The position numbers and the translations under genes are program-made. Positions 8,851-17,484 of a stretch of DNA of 64,000 nt are shown piece by piece. Location of the stretch: assembly GCA_965218875.1 (NCBI GenBank), contig OZ244707.1:1550001-1614000 (forward strand). The letters are read 5' to 3'. The notes under the pieces were generated by a model, which saw nothing but the letters and a program-made list of their open reading frames with translations, did not search any database and was not told the origin of the DNA. Source of the stretch: CBDCMJ01 sp965218875 (GTDB lineage: Bacteria; Chloroflexota; Dehalococcoidia; Lucifugimonadales; UBA3495). Every line of letters begins with the position of its first letter. Position 1 is the first letter of the stretch.

Positions 8851-10569
8851 ATGGCCGCTTCTCGTCCAGACCACGCGGCAAAGCTGAGGGACTTCCTGGA
8901 GGCCTTGGTCCAGCGGAGGCCCAGCCTGTGGGCCCTGTCTGCTCTCGGCCTGTCGTCCTCCGGGCGTGAAATCCTGGCCCTCCTGGACAACGACGCCTAC
9001 TCGCCGTCGACGCAGCGGGCCAGGCTGTTGTTGCTGTCCGGGCTATCGGGCCAAACCGCCGAGGTGGAACAGGCCCTGGCCGCCCTGGACCAGTTCGCGT
9101 CCATGGGCCGGCGCTATGCGGACCACGTGGCCCTCAGCGCCGTCACCTGCGGCAACCCTGACGGCCTGGCGGCGGAGCGGCCGGGCAACCAGGCCGGCGG
9201 CGACCCCTCCACCGGCTATCCTCCCGACGGGGCTTTCTTCCACGACTCGGTCAACCCCGAAAGGCGCTACTTGTGGCGCTGGATTTCCTTCCTGGCCCCC
9301 GACCTGGTCCTGGAGTTGGCGGAGGGTGACCGGGTTACGTGGGAGGCCAACCGGGCGGCAAGACGGCTGGCCCCCGCCGTGGCGGCCCGGGACATGAGGG
9401 ACGACACCTCGCTGCTGGCCGCTCTCGGAAGCGCCGCGCCCGGCGGCCCCGGCCCGGTGCCCGGTCTCCGCTTGTCCGCTCCGGCCGCGCAGATGGGGGT
9501 GGAACTGGACCGTCTCTGGAGTTTCATTCCCCAGTTCGCGTCGTGGGAGCCCTCGCCGGCCCGCCGGGAGCTGGCTTACCGGGCCTCTCGCTCACGGACT
9601 CGAGTCGCCGCCATCCTGGATTCGGTGTACGGACAAGGCCTGGACCTAGTCAACTACACCCAGGGGGTGGCCATCAGCGGGCGCCTGCGGTTGGCGGCCC
9701 TGGGCCCCGGCCTGGCCGGCACGGCCCAAGAGATTGCCGCCACGTTAGAAGGAAAAGGGCTGTCCGTAGAAAATGCCTTCGGCGATAGTCCCAGCTCGGC
9801 CGCCCTGGCTGGAGTGGTCTGGGCGCCGGAATTGGCCGAGGCTACCGGAAGTCCGTTCTGGAACGACCTCCTGGTGGAGGCAGCGGACCACTACCGTCCC
9901 GCCGCCGTTGGCGCCCCTCCGCCCCCGGCGGACCCCGACTTCCGGGCCGAGGACCTGTTTATGACCAGCGCCGTTCTGGGACGAGCCTTCCGGGTCACCG
10001 GGGAGCACCGCTACCTGGACCTGCTTGCTCCCTTCATCGCAGGCTGCGGCATTCAGGGAGGAGACGGCCTCTTCCGGCATTCTCGTTCGGCGCCCTTCCT
10101 GTGGGGAAGAGGGAACGGCTTTGCCGCCCTGGGTCTGGCGGAAGCCCTCACCTATCTCCCGGAGGACTACCCCGGACGGGAGAGGGTCTTGGCGATGCAC
10201 CGGGCCCACTTGGAAGCCTTGCGCCCGCTACAGCAGCCGTCGGGAATGTTCCTCCAGGTGTTGGACGCTCCGGGTTCGTACCAGGAGTTCACCGCCACCT
10301 GCATGATCGGCTGCGCCGTCGCCCGGGGTCTTCGCTTGGGCTGGCTGGATTCCGGCTTCCGGGAAGTCGCACAGCTTTGCTGGCGTGGGGCCGCGGAGCG
10401 CATCGACGACGCGGGCAACGTCGTGGACGCCTGCGCCAGCACCGGGGTGCAGGCAGACCTCAGGGGCTACCTGGACCGCCCGGCAGTGACCGGATGGGAC
10501 GAGCGGAGCGGAGCCATGGCGCTGTGGTTCGCCGTCGAGCTGGAGCGCTTGATTCTGGACACCCCGTGA
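8851..10569 (+). CDS. Fusion of a degenerate M14 carboxypeptidase-like domain and a GH88/GH105-like hydrolase domain
   Basis: A 572-residue protein with two apparent parts. Residues about 1-190 resemble M14 zinc carboxypeptidases: SSSGREILALL, then VTCGNPDGLAAERPGN and NPERRYLWRW..APDLVLELAEGD. However, the usual HxxE zinc site is replaced by LLLLSGLSGQ, so catalysis is doubtful. Residues about 360-570 resemble the alpha/alpha-barrel of unsaturated glycan hydrolases (YteR/GH105): FLWGRGNGFAALGLAEAL, MFLQVLDAPGSYQEFTATCM, and a final DDAGNVVDACASTG. The protein may act on acidic sugar derivatives, but the fusion makes the role uncertain. No signal peptide is evident. The start codon lacks a clear RBS. 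Confidence 0.75.
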   Translation: MAASRPDHAAKLRDFLEALVQRRPSLWALSALGLSSSGREILALLDNDAYSPSTQRARLLLLSGLSGQTAEVEQALAALDQFASMGRRYADHVALSAVTCGNPDGLAAERPGNQAGGDPSTGYPPDGAFFHDSVNPERRYLWRWISFLAPDLVLELAEGDRVTWEANRAARRLAPAVAARDMRDDTSLLAALGSAAPGGPGPVPGLRLSAPAAQMGVELDRLWSFIPQFASWEPSPARRELAYRASRSRTRVAAILDSVYGQGLDLVNYTQGVAISGRLRLAALGPGLAGTAQEIAATLEGKGLSVENAFGDSPSSAALAGVVWAPELAEATGSPFWNDLLVEAADHYRPAAVGAPPPPADPDFRAEDLFMTSAVLGRAFRVTGEHRYLDLLAPFIAGCGIQGGDGLFRHSRSAPFLWGRGNGFAALGLAEALTYLPEDYPGRERVLAMHRAHLEALRPLQQPSGMFLQVLDAPGSYQEFTATCMIGCAVARGLRLGWLDSGFREVAQLCWRGAAERIDDAGNVVDACASTGVQADLRGYLDRPAVTGWDERSGAMALWFAVELERLILDTP

Positions 10570-10661
10570 TAAAATCAGTAACTGGCAGCTCGTAATTGAC
10601 ATAAGACTGCGCGGTCAGACGTGCTACCCAGCGGACCAGACTTCCGAGAGGTGACAAGCCA

Positions 10662-12974
10662 ATGACTTCCAATATCGTGCTCTCGAACCAGGAATATGAC
10701 GTGGTGGGGACCAGGCCCATACGCCACGACGGTGTGGACAAGGTTACCGGCAGGGCCCGCTACAGCGCGGACATCCATCTGCCGGGGCTGCTTTACGGCA
10801 AAATCCTAAGGAGTCCTCACCCCCACGCCCGCATCAAGTCCATCGACACCGGCAAGGCGTTGGCCCTGCCCGGGGTCAAGGCGGTGGTGACCGCCGCCGA
10901 CCTGGCCCAGCCCGGCGGAAAGCTGATGGACCTTGGGGAGGGCGCCATGGTCAACCCCCGGTTTCTCAGCAACAACATCCTGGCCGGGGACAAGGCGCTC
11001 TACAAGGGGCACGCCGTGGCCGCCGTGGCGGCCACCAGCCCCCACGTTGCCGAGCTGGCCCTTGACCTCATCGACGTGGACTACGAGGTGCTCCCCTACG
11101 TGGTCGACGTGCTGGAGTCCATGAAGGACGGCGCCCCGGTCCTTCACGAGAGGCTGTTCAACGCCACCGACCCCAACGTGCGCCCCGGCGGGCTCCGCGC
11201 CGACGACGACACCGGCGCCGCCACCAACATTGCCAATCACTTCGTCTTCGAGCAGGGCGACATCGAGAAGGGCTTCCAGGAAGCCGACGTTGTCGTGGAG
11301 AGGGAGTTCCGCACCCAGTCGGTGCACCAGGGCTACATCGAGCCCCACTCGGCCACGGCCCAGTGGGCCGAGGACGGAAACCTCACCATCTGGTGCTCCA
11401 GCCAGGGGCACTTCAACGTCCGGGACCAGTCCGCCGCCATGCTGGGGATTCCCGTGTCCGACATAAAGGTGGTCCCCATGGAGATTGGCGGAGGGTTCGG
11501 CGGCAAGACCCTCATCTACCTGGAGCCGGTGGCCGCCCTGCTGTCCAAGAAGTCCGGCCAGCCGGTGAAGGTGACCATGTCCCGGGCTGACGTGTTCGAG
11601 GGCTCCGGCCCAACCTCGGGCAGCTACATGAGGGTGAAGATGGGGGCCAACAACGCCGGCAAGATCACCGCGGCGGACGTTACCCTGGTCTACGAGGCCG
11701 GCGCCTTCCCCGGCTCCCCGGTAAACCCCGGCTGCCAGTGCATTCTCGGCCCTTACGAAATTGCCGACGGGCGTATCGAAGGATACGACATCGTACTGAA
11801 CAAGCCCAAGACAGCGGCCTACCGGGCCCCGGGGGCTCCGGGAGCGGCTTTCGCCGCCGAGACCGTCATTGACGAGCTCTGCGAGAAGCTGGGCATGGAC
11901 CCCCTGGAGTTCCGGCTGCTCAACGGCGCCAAGGAGGGCACCCGGCGGCTGACCGGGCCCAGGTATCCCCGGATCGGCTACCTGGAAACGGTGGAAGCGG
12001 CCAAGGAACACGACCATTACAACACGCCCATGGAAGGCCCCAACCGGGGCCGGGGCGTGGCCAGCGGCTTCTGGTTCAACGCCACCGGGCCGGCCAGCGC
12101 CACCGCCAGCGTCAACCCCGATGGCACCGTCAGCCTGATCGAGGGTTCGCCCGACATCGGCGGCACCCGGGTGGCCTTGGCTCAGCAGGTGGCCGAGGTG
12201 CTGGGGATCGCGGCCGAGGACGTGCGGCCGGTGGTGGGCGACACCGACTCGGTGGGCTACACGTCGTTGACCGGGGGCAGCAGCGTGGTCTTCAAGACCG
12301 GCTGGGCCTCCTATGAAGCGGCGCTGGACATAAAGCGGCAGATGATCACCAGGGCGGCGAAGATCTGGGACGTTTCCCCGGATGACGTGGAGTACTCCGG
12401 CGGCGTGATGTCCCACACGTCCGACCCGGAGCTGAAAATCAGCTTCAAGGAGCTGGCCCCGCGCTTGAACGCCACCGGGGGCCCGGTGGTGGGCCGGGGC
12501 AACGTCAACCCGGCGGGAGCCGGGGGCGCCTTCGCGGTGCATATCGTAGACGTGGAGGTTGACCCGGACACGGGAAAGGTGGATATTCTCCGCTACACCG
12601 CCCTGCAGGACGCGGGCAAGGCCGTCCACCCCAGCTATGTGGAAGGGCAAATGCAGGGAGGAGCGGTCCAGGGCATAGGTTGGGCCCTTAACGAGGAGTA
12701 CGCCTACGGGTCCCAGGGCCAGATGTCCAACGCCACGTTCCTCGACTACCGGATGCCCATCAGCCTGGACCTGCCCATGATAGACACGGTAATCGTAGAG
12801 GTCCCCAACGCCGCCCACCCCTATGGCGTCCGGGGCGTGGGAGAGGTCCCCATAGTGCCGCCCATGGCGGCCATAGCCAACGCCATCTACGACGCCGTCG
12901 GAGTCCGGATGCTCGAGCTTCCCATGTCTCCGGGCAGCGTGTTGGCCGCCCTCTGGACCCAAGACCAAGGCTAA
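10662..12974 (+). CDS. Xanthine dehydrogenase/CO dehydrogenase-family molybdopterin-binding large subunit
   Basis: A 770-residue molybdenum hydroxylase large subunit. The N-terminus (VGTRPIRHDGVDKVTGRARY followed by SPHPHARIKSID) is the standard domain that precedes cofactor binding. The MCD-binding motif GGGFGGK and the segment AYRAPGAPGA are present, with a long C-terminal domain ending in HPYGVRGVGEVPIVPP. These enzymes hydroxylate heterocycles or aldehydes using a Mo cofactor, normally together with 2Fe-2S and FAD subunits. None of those partner genes lies beside it here, so it either works with distant subunits or is a stand-alone homologue. RBS is GAGAGGTGA upstream of ATG. Confidence 0.92.
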   Translation: MTSNIVLSNQEYDVVGTRPIRHDGVDKVTGRARYSADIHLPGLLYGKILRSPHPHARIKSIDTGKALALPGVKAVVTAADLAQPGGKLMDLGEGAMVNPRFLSNNILAGDKALYKGHAVAAVAATSPHVAELALDLIDVDYEVLPYVVDVLESMKDGAPVLHERLFNATDPNVRPGGLRADDDTGAATNIANHFVFEQGDIEKGFQEADVVVEREFRTQSVHQGYIEPHSATAQWAEDGNLTIWCSSQGHFNVRDQSAAMLGIPVSDIKVVPMEIGGGFGGKTLIYLEPVAALLSKKSGQPVKVTMSRADVFEGSGPTSGSYMRVKMGANNAGKITAADVTLVYEAGAFPGSPVNPGCQCILGPYEIADGRIEGYDIVLNKPKTAAYRAPGAPGAAFAAETVIDELCEKLGMDPLEFRLLNGAKEGTRRLTGPRYPRIGYLETVEAAKEHDHYNTPMEGPNRGRGVASGFWFNATGPASATASVNPDGTVSLIEGSPDIGGTRVALAQQVAEVLGIAAEDVRPVVGDTDSVGYTSLTGGSSVVFKTGWASYEAALDIKRQMITRAAKIWDVSPDDVEYSGGVMSHTSDPELKISFKELAPRLNATGGPVVGRGNVNPAGAGGAFAVHIVDVEVDPDTGKVDILRYTALQDAGKAVHPSYVEGQMQGGAVQGIGWALNEEYAYGSQGQMSNATFLDYRMPISLDLPMIDTVIVEVPNAAHPYGVRGVGEVPIVPPMAAIANAIYDAVGVRMLELPMSPGSVLAALWTQDQG

Positions 12975-12979
12975 TCGCC

Positions 12980-13011
12980 GAGGGCGGACGCTTCAGCGCG
13001 CGTCCGCCCTC
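12980..13011. terminator. Strong hairpin after the molybdoenzyme gene
   Basis: A perfect 12-bp inverted repeat (GAGGGCGGACGC / GCGTCCGCCCTC) with an 8-nt loop starts 6 nt after the stop codon. No U-tract follows, so it may stabilise the 3' end or assist termination rather than being a canonical intrinsic terminator. Confidence 0.6.
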
Positions 13012-13059
13012 ACCCCCTGTCTCCGGGCAGTCAGCGGCCCGGCAGAGCCGAGGCGCGCC

Positions 13060-13497
13060 GTGTGTGATGATCATAGCTTCGTCTTCGATATCGACAAGGC
13101 GTATGAAGACCAGCTACTGTCGGTCCTGGAAGCCAGTCCCGAGCACTCGATACAAGAACCGGAGGCTCCCGGATCCTTCGGGGTCTATGTCCTGTATCTG
13201 GACCGGAGCCCTGTATACGTTGGGCAGGCGAGAAGTCTGCGAAACCGGCTTCGGGACCACTTGAGCAAGGTCCAAGGCAGGCGCGGTATCTCCGTTGGAC
13301 AGGTTAGCTGCAGGTTCTTGACGATTCTCAGGCTGTGGGAGGTGGCGAGGGCGGAAGAGGTGTCAATCTCGCGTCTTCAGCCGGAGTGGAATGGTATCCC
13401 CGGATTCAGCATGCATGCTCCTGGCCGAGGCAGGCCCGGGATGCCCAGTTACGTGAACCAATGGGACCGGATGTTTCCCCCGGACGTTCCCCAATGA
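13060..13497 (+). CDS. GIY-YIG nuclease, Eco29kI-type restriction endonuclease homologue
   Basis: A 145-residue GIY-YIG domain protein. The fold's hallmarks are GVYVLYL, then PVYVGQA, the Arg-rich helix SLRNRLRDH and a catalytic Glu in ARAEEVSISRLQPEWN. The C-terminal stretch WNGIPGFSMHAPGRGRP...SYVNQWDRM matches the pattern of the Eco29kI restriction endonuclease family rather than UvrC or homing enzymes. Eco29kI itself cuts CCGCGG; the specificity here is unknown. It starts with GTG at 13060. Its stop lies 3 nt from the end of a convergent DNA methyltransferase, making a restriction-modification pair plausible. Confidence 0.78.
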   Translation: MCDDHSFVFDIDKAYEDQLLSVLEASPEHSIQEPEAPGSFGVYVLYLDRSPVYVGQARSLRNRLRDHLSKVQGRRGISVGQVSCRFLTILRLWEVARAEEVSISRLQPEWNGIPGFSMHAPGRGRPGMPSYVNQWDRMFPPDVPQ

Positions 13498-13500
13498 GGG

Positions 13501-14877
13501 CTAGTCATATCGTCGCAAGGCCACCGCCGCATCATACAACCGGGTTTTGCTTTCCGAGGGCAGCCTACTCCCACTATTGACGATACTCGAACCCACCCGG
13601 TCTCGAAGCTTGGTGTTTCCCAGCACGGCAAGGCCTCTAAGGGCAGCAATATCGCACAAGTATTCGTCGACCTTTATTTCTTTTCCTTGGACGACGGAGT
13701 TCCCCAGGACTACCACCGCAGTCGCGCCCCGTCGCAGGAGCTTAGCCAAGAGTCCGCAAAACCGGTCCAGGTCGTTCATATACGTAGCGATGTAGTTCGC
13801 CCATCCTCCGCCTCCGTATACCCCCTTGGACACGTTGCTGGCGCGGATTTCCGCCATTAGTTGCTCGAGGGCCGGCAACCGGGGCGTCATCGGGATCGGA
13901 GGGCTTGCTCTGACCGTCTGCCAATACTTCCCGAAATTGTTGTTCTCCAGGCGCTTTAGCTCCCCGGTGGAACCTATGAGGCCCGCCCAGAAAAGCTGCG
14001 GCCGGCTATTCCTCACGTAGTGGTAATTGTTCATATAGGGCGGAGACGTCACCACCAGGTCCACTGAGTTGGGTTCGACATACTCTTCCGAGTCAAAAAA
14101 GGAGCACTCGTGAATTTGCCAACCGGGGTTGCCAGGCTGGTTCCCGGCATCGGACTGAAACTGGGCAATGTCCTCGGACATGTCCCGTAGTTTAGTAGTG
14201 AGCACCCCTGCGACCTCTGCATCGTGCACCAGTTCTTTTCCGGCTGCAGGCCGCGAGCCCAAAGAAGGCTCATAAGAGTAATTTGAGAAGTCCACCATCA
14301 CGGAGGACAAGGCCACGGTGAAGAGGTCTCTAATGGGGCGTGGCAGGTTGCTCATATAGTCGAAAGTGAAGAGGACCTTGCGCTCTACGGCGGGTGAGAA
14401 GAAGGGAATCCGGCTTCTGAATCCGGGCGGCGGTGGGCTTCGGGGCTCGACGGTGGAGAAGTTCTCCTTGGTGTCACTGGGAATAGTCAAGTGGCGGTCT
14501 ATTTCCTCAACGAATGTCCTATATCCGTCGATGTTCTCGATGAATTCACTGAGGCATATATTCTTGGAGTTCAGCTTGACTTTGGTTACCAGGGAGGCGA
14601 ACGGGTTCAATTCAAACCCTACGGTATCCAGACCTAGTCTGTTCGCTTCGACCAACGTGGTGCCGACCCCGGCGAACGGGTCCATGACCAGGCGCTTGTT
14701 GGATGGGAACGGCAGGTACCGGGCTATGGCGCTACGAGCGAACTCGCCGGAGAAACCGGCTATCCAATTGGACCACCGGTGCATCGCCAAGGACTTGTTA
14801 AGCGCTGAAGCTGCTTCTCCGTAGCCGTTGTTCCGGTGAGAGGCGGTCAAAACCGGTTGCTCGCCGGGGCACGTCAT
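13501..14877 (-). CDS. Amino-type (N6-adenine/N4-cytosine) DNA methyltransferase
   Basis: A 458-residue S-adenosylmethionine-dependent DNA methyltransferase. SAM-binding motif I is DPFAGVGTT at about 66-74, followed by VGFELNPFA. The catalytic motif IV is TSPPY at about 277-281. About 200 residues lie between them and may carry target recognition. TSPPY is typical of exocyclic-amino methylation, not C5-cytosine methylation. It is convergent with the Eco29kI-like nuclease, 3 nt apart, and would protect host DNA from it if the two share a target. A TRM11-like RNA methylase is a less likely alternative given the neighbour. GC content and codon use look somewhat lower in GC than adjacent genes, consistent with transfer. 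Confidence 0.85.
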   Translation of the reverse strand: MTCPGEQPVLTASHRNNGYGEAASALNKSLAMHRWSNWIAGFSGEFARSAIARYLPFPSNKRLVMDPFAGVGTTLVEANRLGLDTVGFELNPFASLVTKVKLNSKNICLSEFIENIDGYRTFVEEIDRHLTIPSDTKENFSTVEPRSPPPPGFRSRIPFFSPAVERKVLFTFDYMSNLPRPIRDLFTVALSSVMVDFSNYSYEPSLGSRPAAGKELVHDAEVAGVLTTKLRDMSEDIAQFQSDAGNQPGNPGWQIHECSFFDSEEYVEPNSVDLVVTSPPYMNNYHYVRNSRPQLFWAGLIGSTGELKRLENNNFGKYWQTVRASPPIPMTPRLPALEQLMAEIRASNVSKGVYGGGGWANYIATYMNDLDRFCGLLAKLLRRGATAVVVLGNSVVQGKEIKVDEYLCDIAALRGLAVLGNTKLRDRVGSSIVNSGSRLPSESKTRLYDAAVALRRYD

Positions 14878-15031
14878 GCCAACCTTACCTCAATGGCTGA
14901 ATACGTTCTTGGGTCAATGATAACCCTGGAGGCGCCTCGTTCAAGATGCGAAAGTCAGCCGGGCCCCATGGACGCGGGAGGGTTCTCGAGTCCGGGACGG
15001 GCCGTCCAAGAAGAGTCTTGCCTGCCGGGGC

Positions 15032-15835
15032 CTAGGACCCGGACAGGAACCGGTTGACTAGGTCCACGAAGTCGGCGGGCTTTTCTAGCTCGGGACGGTG
15101 GCCGCAGTTCTCCAGGATGTCCAGCCGCGAGCCCCGGATGGACTCGTGGTAGACCTCGGCGGCGCTGACCGGGACGATGGCGTCCTGCCGGCCCCACACG
15201 ATGAGGGTGGGCAGGTCTCTAACCCGGTGCAGCAGGTGAGGCAGGGCGGGGTCGTACATGAACGGCTTCCAGGCCAGTCGGCAGGCCTCCTCCCGGGCCA
15301 CTTCCCAACTCTCTATCCGCTCCGGGGACGGTTCGTCCGGGCAGACCTGTTGAAACTCGTCCGTCTGGTCCGGGTCCAGCACGCTGGTAATGATGAAGTC
15401 TGTCATCACTTCCAGGAACATGTCGTAGATGTCTCCCACCGGCGGCTTGATTCCCGGCGGCCCCACCAGCACCATCTTCTTGAACTGATGGGGGCACATG
15501 GCGGCCATCTCGGCGGCGAGCCACCCCCCCATGGAGAAGCCGGCCACGTTCACCGGCCCCAGGTCCAGCTCGTCCAAGGCCCGGAGGTACCACCCGGCCA
15601 GGTCCCGCACGGTCATGATCCACTCGATCCTCGGAGAGCTGCCGAACCCCGGGTGAGACGGGAGGTAGAGACGATGCTGCCGGGCCAGGGACTCATGGAA
15701 ACGGAACAAGCCGTTCTGTCCGGTCTCGTCGTGGAGTATCAGCAGGGGTTCGCCCGTTCCTCCCGTCACCAGTTGGACGTCGGCCCCGGCTACGTGTACT
15801 AGCTCTTCCGACCAAGTTTCTGAGGTGGTGGTCAT
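15032..15835 (-). CDS. Alpha/beta hydrolase
   Basis: A 267-residue alpha/beta-hydrolase-fold enzyme. Nucleophile Ser is in the elbow GFSMGGW, the acid is Asp in VWGRQDAIVP and the catalytic His is in NCGHRPELE. The frame is open upstream to 16000, but the ATG at 15835 (MTTTSETWSEELVHV) is chosen because AGGAG sits in front of it and the extra residues lack family similarity. The substrate is not predictable. A divergent LLM oxidoreductase begins 370 nt away on the other strand. Confidence 0.88.
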   Translation of the reverse strand: MTTTSETWSEELVHVAGADVQLVTGGTGEPLLILHDETGQNGLFRFHESLARQHRLYLPSHPGFGSSPRIEWIMTVRDLAGWYLRALDELDLGPVNVAGFSMGGWLAAEMAAMCPHQFKKMVLVGPPGIKPPVGDIYDMFLEVMTDFIITSVLDPDQTDEFQQVCPDEPSPERIESWEVAREEACRLAWKPFMYDPALPHLLHRVRDLPTLIVWGRQDAIVPVSAAEVYHESIRGSRLDILENCGHRPELEKPADFVDLVNRFLSGS

Positions 15836-16203
15836 TGCGATGCCTTCTCCTGGAGTGGAACGAATGAGACGGCCGAATTGGGCTGCTTGCCGGTTGGACC
15901 GTGCCGGGGCGAGGCCATGCAGCCCTCCCGCCGCCCCAGGGTCCAAGACTGCTGCCGTCTTCGGAATAACCAACGGGGCTGATTGTCGGCTCCGCCACAA
16001 AACATGTCAAGGCCGCGAGGCGGCGTCGAGCAACGGCCATTGGCCCACGCGTGGGCCTTGGCCCCAATCGCTGAGTCCCAGGGGTATTGGCCCCGGATTA
16101 TGCGTGGCATGATCGCGATTCCGGGCGTGACGCTCAAGAAGAGTTGTTGTAATATAGCCGGAGTTTGCCGCCGCGTCCGTCGCTCGGCCGGTGGGAGGAA
16201 CCC
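15836..16203. other. Divergent intergenic region
   Basis: Spacer between the minus-strand alpha/beta hydrolase and the plus-strand LLM gene. It should contain promoters in both directions. One candidate for the plus strand is described at 16127-16155. No gene or obvious repeat is seen. Confidence 0.5.
16127..16155 (+). promoter_or_regulatory. Possible sigma70-type promoter for the LLM gene at 16204
   Basis: GTGACG (16127-16132) and TAATAT (16150-16155) are separated by 17 nt. The -35 is a weak match and the -10 a fair one. Confidence 0.3.
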
Positions 16204-17151
16204 ATGGCTCAACCCGAACTGCACTTTGGAATGGCCCTGGCGTCTGGGGCTGCCGAGGTGGCGCGCCAGGCCAGGCGGGCGGAAGAGTTGGGCTTCGAGT
16301 TCCTGTCGGCGGGCGAGCACTACATGCGCGGCAACCCTCCCGGTCCGACCCACGCCAGCCTGCCCCTGCTGGGGGTGGCGGCCGGCGCCACGGAAAAGCT
16401 AAAGGTCTTGTCGTCGGTCTTACTGGCGCCCTTCTACCACCCGTTGACCTTGGCGAAACTGACCGCCACCCTGGACCTGGCGTCCGGCGGGCGGTTTGTC
16501 CTGGGCGTGGGGGTCGGCGGAGAGTTCCCGGTGGAGTTCGAGGCCGCCGGGCTGGAAGTGAAGCAAAGAGGCCGCCGCACCGACGAGTGCTTGGAGGTCT
16601 TGCGCGAGTTGTGGACCGGCCGGCCGGTGACCTACCGGGGACGGCACTTCAACCTGGAAGACGTATCGATAAACCCGCCCGCCTGGCAGCAACCCGGCCC
16701 GCCGGTCTGGGTTTCGGGCCGCCGTGACGCCGCGATGCTCCGCGCCGCCCGGTATGGCGACGGCTGGATGCCCTACTTCTACAGCCCGGAGCGCTACCGG
16801 AGCAGTGTCGCCAAGATCGAGGAGTCAGCCCGAGAGTTGGGGCGCGACCTCGCCGCTTTCCAGTGGGCCTGGTTCCCCTACGTCTCCATTTATCCCACCG
16901 AGGAGGAGGCCGCCTCCGTTGCGGCAAGGGAGTTGGGCGGCCAGTACCTCTACGGCGGCGACTTCATAAACATCGTGCGGCAATACTGTCTGTTGGGCCC
17001 GGTGGAGCGGTGCATCGAGCGGCTTCAGGAGTACATAGACGCCGGGGCCAGGAACATCATCTTCAGCGTGACGTGCCCCGGCGAGGACCGGGAGCGACAT
17101 ATTGAGGCCATAGCCAAGGAAATTATTCCCCACTTTCAGCGGGTAGGGTAA
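16204..17151 (+). CDS. LLM-class flavin-dependent oxidoreductase (F420/FMN type)
   Basis: A 315-residue luciferase-like protein, shorter than the two other LLM genes in the window. Features are SAGEHYMRGNPPGPTHASL, SSVLLAPFYHPLTLAK followed by SGGRFVLGVGVGGE, the PVWVSGRRDAAMLRAARYGDGW strand, and a C-terminal LLGPVERCIERLQEYIDAG. It belongs to the group often predicted to use F420 or FMN. The start at 16204 (MAQPELHF) is preferred over 16165 because GGGAGGAA lies three nt upstream. It is separated from the radical SAM gene by a 330-nt region. Confidence 0.92.
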   Translation: MAQPELHFGMALASGAAEVARQARRAEELGFEFLSAGEHYMRGNPPGPTHASLPLLGVAAGATEKLKVLSSVLLAPFYHPLTLAKLTATLDLASGGRFVLGVGVGGEFPVEFEAAGLEVKQRGRRTDECLEVLRELWTGRPVTYRGRHFNLEDVSINPPAWQQPGPPVWVSGRRDAAMLRAARYGDGWMPYFYSPERYRSSVAKIEESARELGRDLAAFQWAWFPYVSIYPTEEEAASVAARELGGQYLYGGDFINIVRQYCLLGPVERCIERLQEYIDAGARNIIFSVTCPGEDRERHIEAIAKEIIPHFQRVG

Positions 17152-17303
17152 CGCCTGAAGGTCTCAAGACCCGCGCTGGGGACTCTTAGGGGCCATGTGG
17201 ATTATCGTCAGGGGGGCAGCCATGGTCGCGGTAATTACATGAGGGGCGTTCGGCCTGACCGGAAAACAAAAAGGCCCCCGTGAGTATTCGTAAACGGTAT
17301 GGT

Positions 17304-17327
17304 CACACCGTGGTGTGGGTGTATAAT
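17304..17327 (+). promoter_or_regulatory. TATAAT with overlapping operator-like palindrome upstream of the radical SAM gene
   Basis: TATAAT is at 17322-17327. Just upstream, CACACC-GT-GGTGTG (17304-17317) forms a perfect 6-bp palindrome where a repressor could block the promoter. No good -35 is visible. The rest of 17152-17484, including a leader of about 150 nt, holds no gene I can support. Confidence 0.4.
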
Positions 17328-17484
17328 GTTTAACCAGTTGACAGGACGTGTCGCCATGGCATGGGGTCCTCGACCACCGGGTGCTGCCGCAATGGCCGCC
17401 CTTCCCTAGTCCATGGGAACAAGTGTCACGGCAACCGGGCGGAGTCCGGGTATCTCCACCGCCATTAGACCGGGAGTAGCCAAT

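Noticed and set aside
10806..12968. 720-codon open frame on the minus strand opposite the molybdoenzyme gene
   Set aside because: It is the mirror of a GC-rich, well-conserved plus-strand gene; translation is His/Gly/Val-rich without any family motif.
13060..13497. GIY-YIG protein considered as UvrC-like or homing endonuclease
   Set aside because: No UvrC domains; the C-terminal WN..GF..H.PG.GR pattern fits Eco29kI-type enzymes and a methyltransferase lies next to it.
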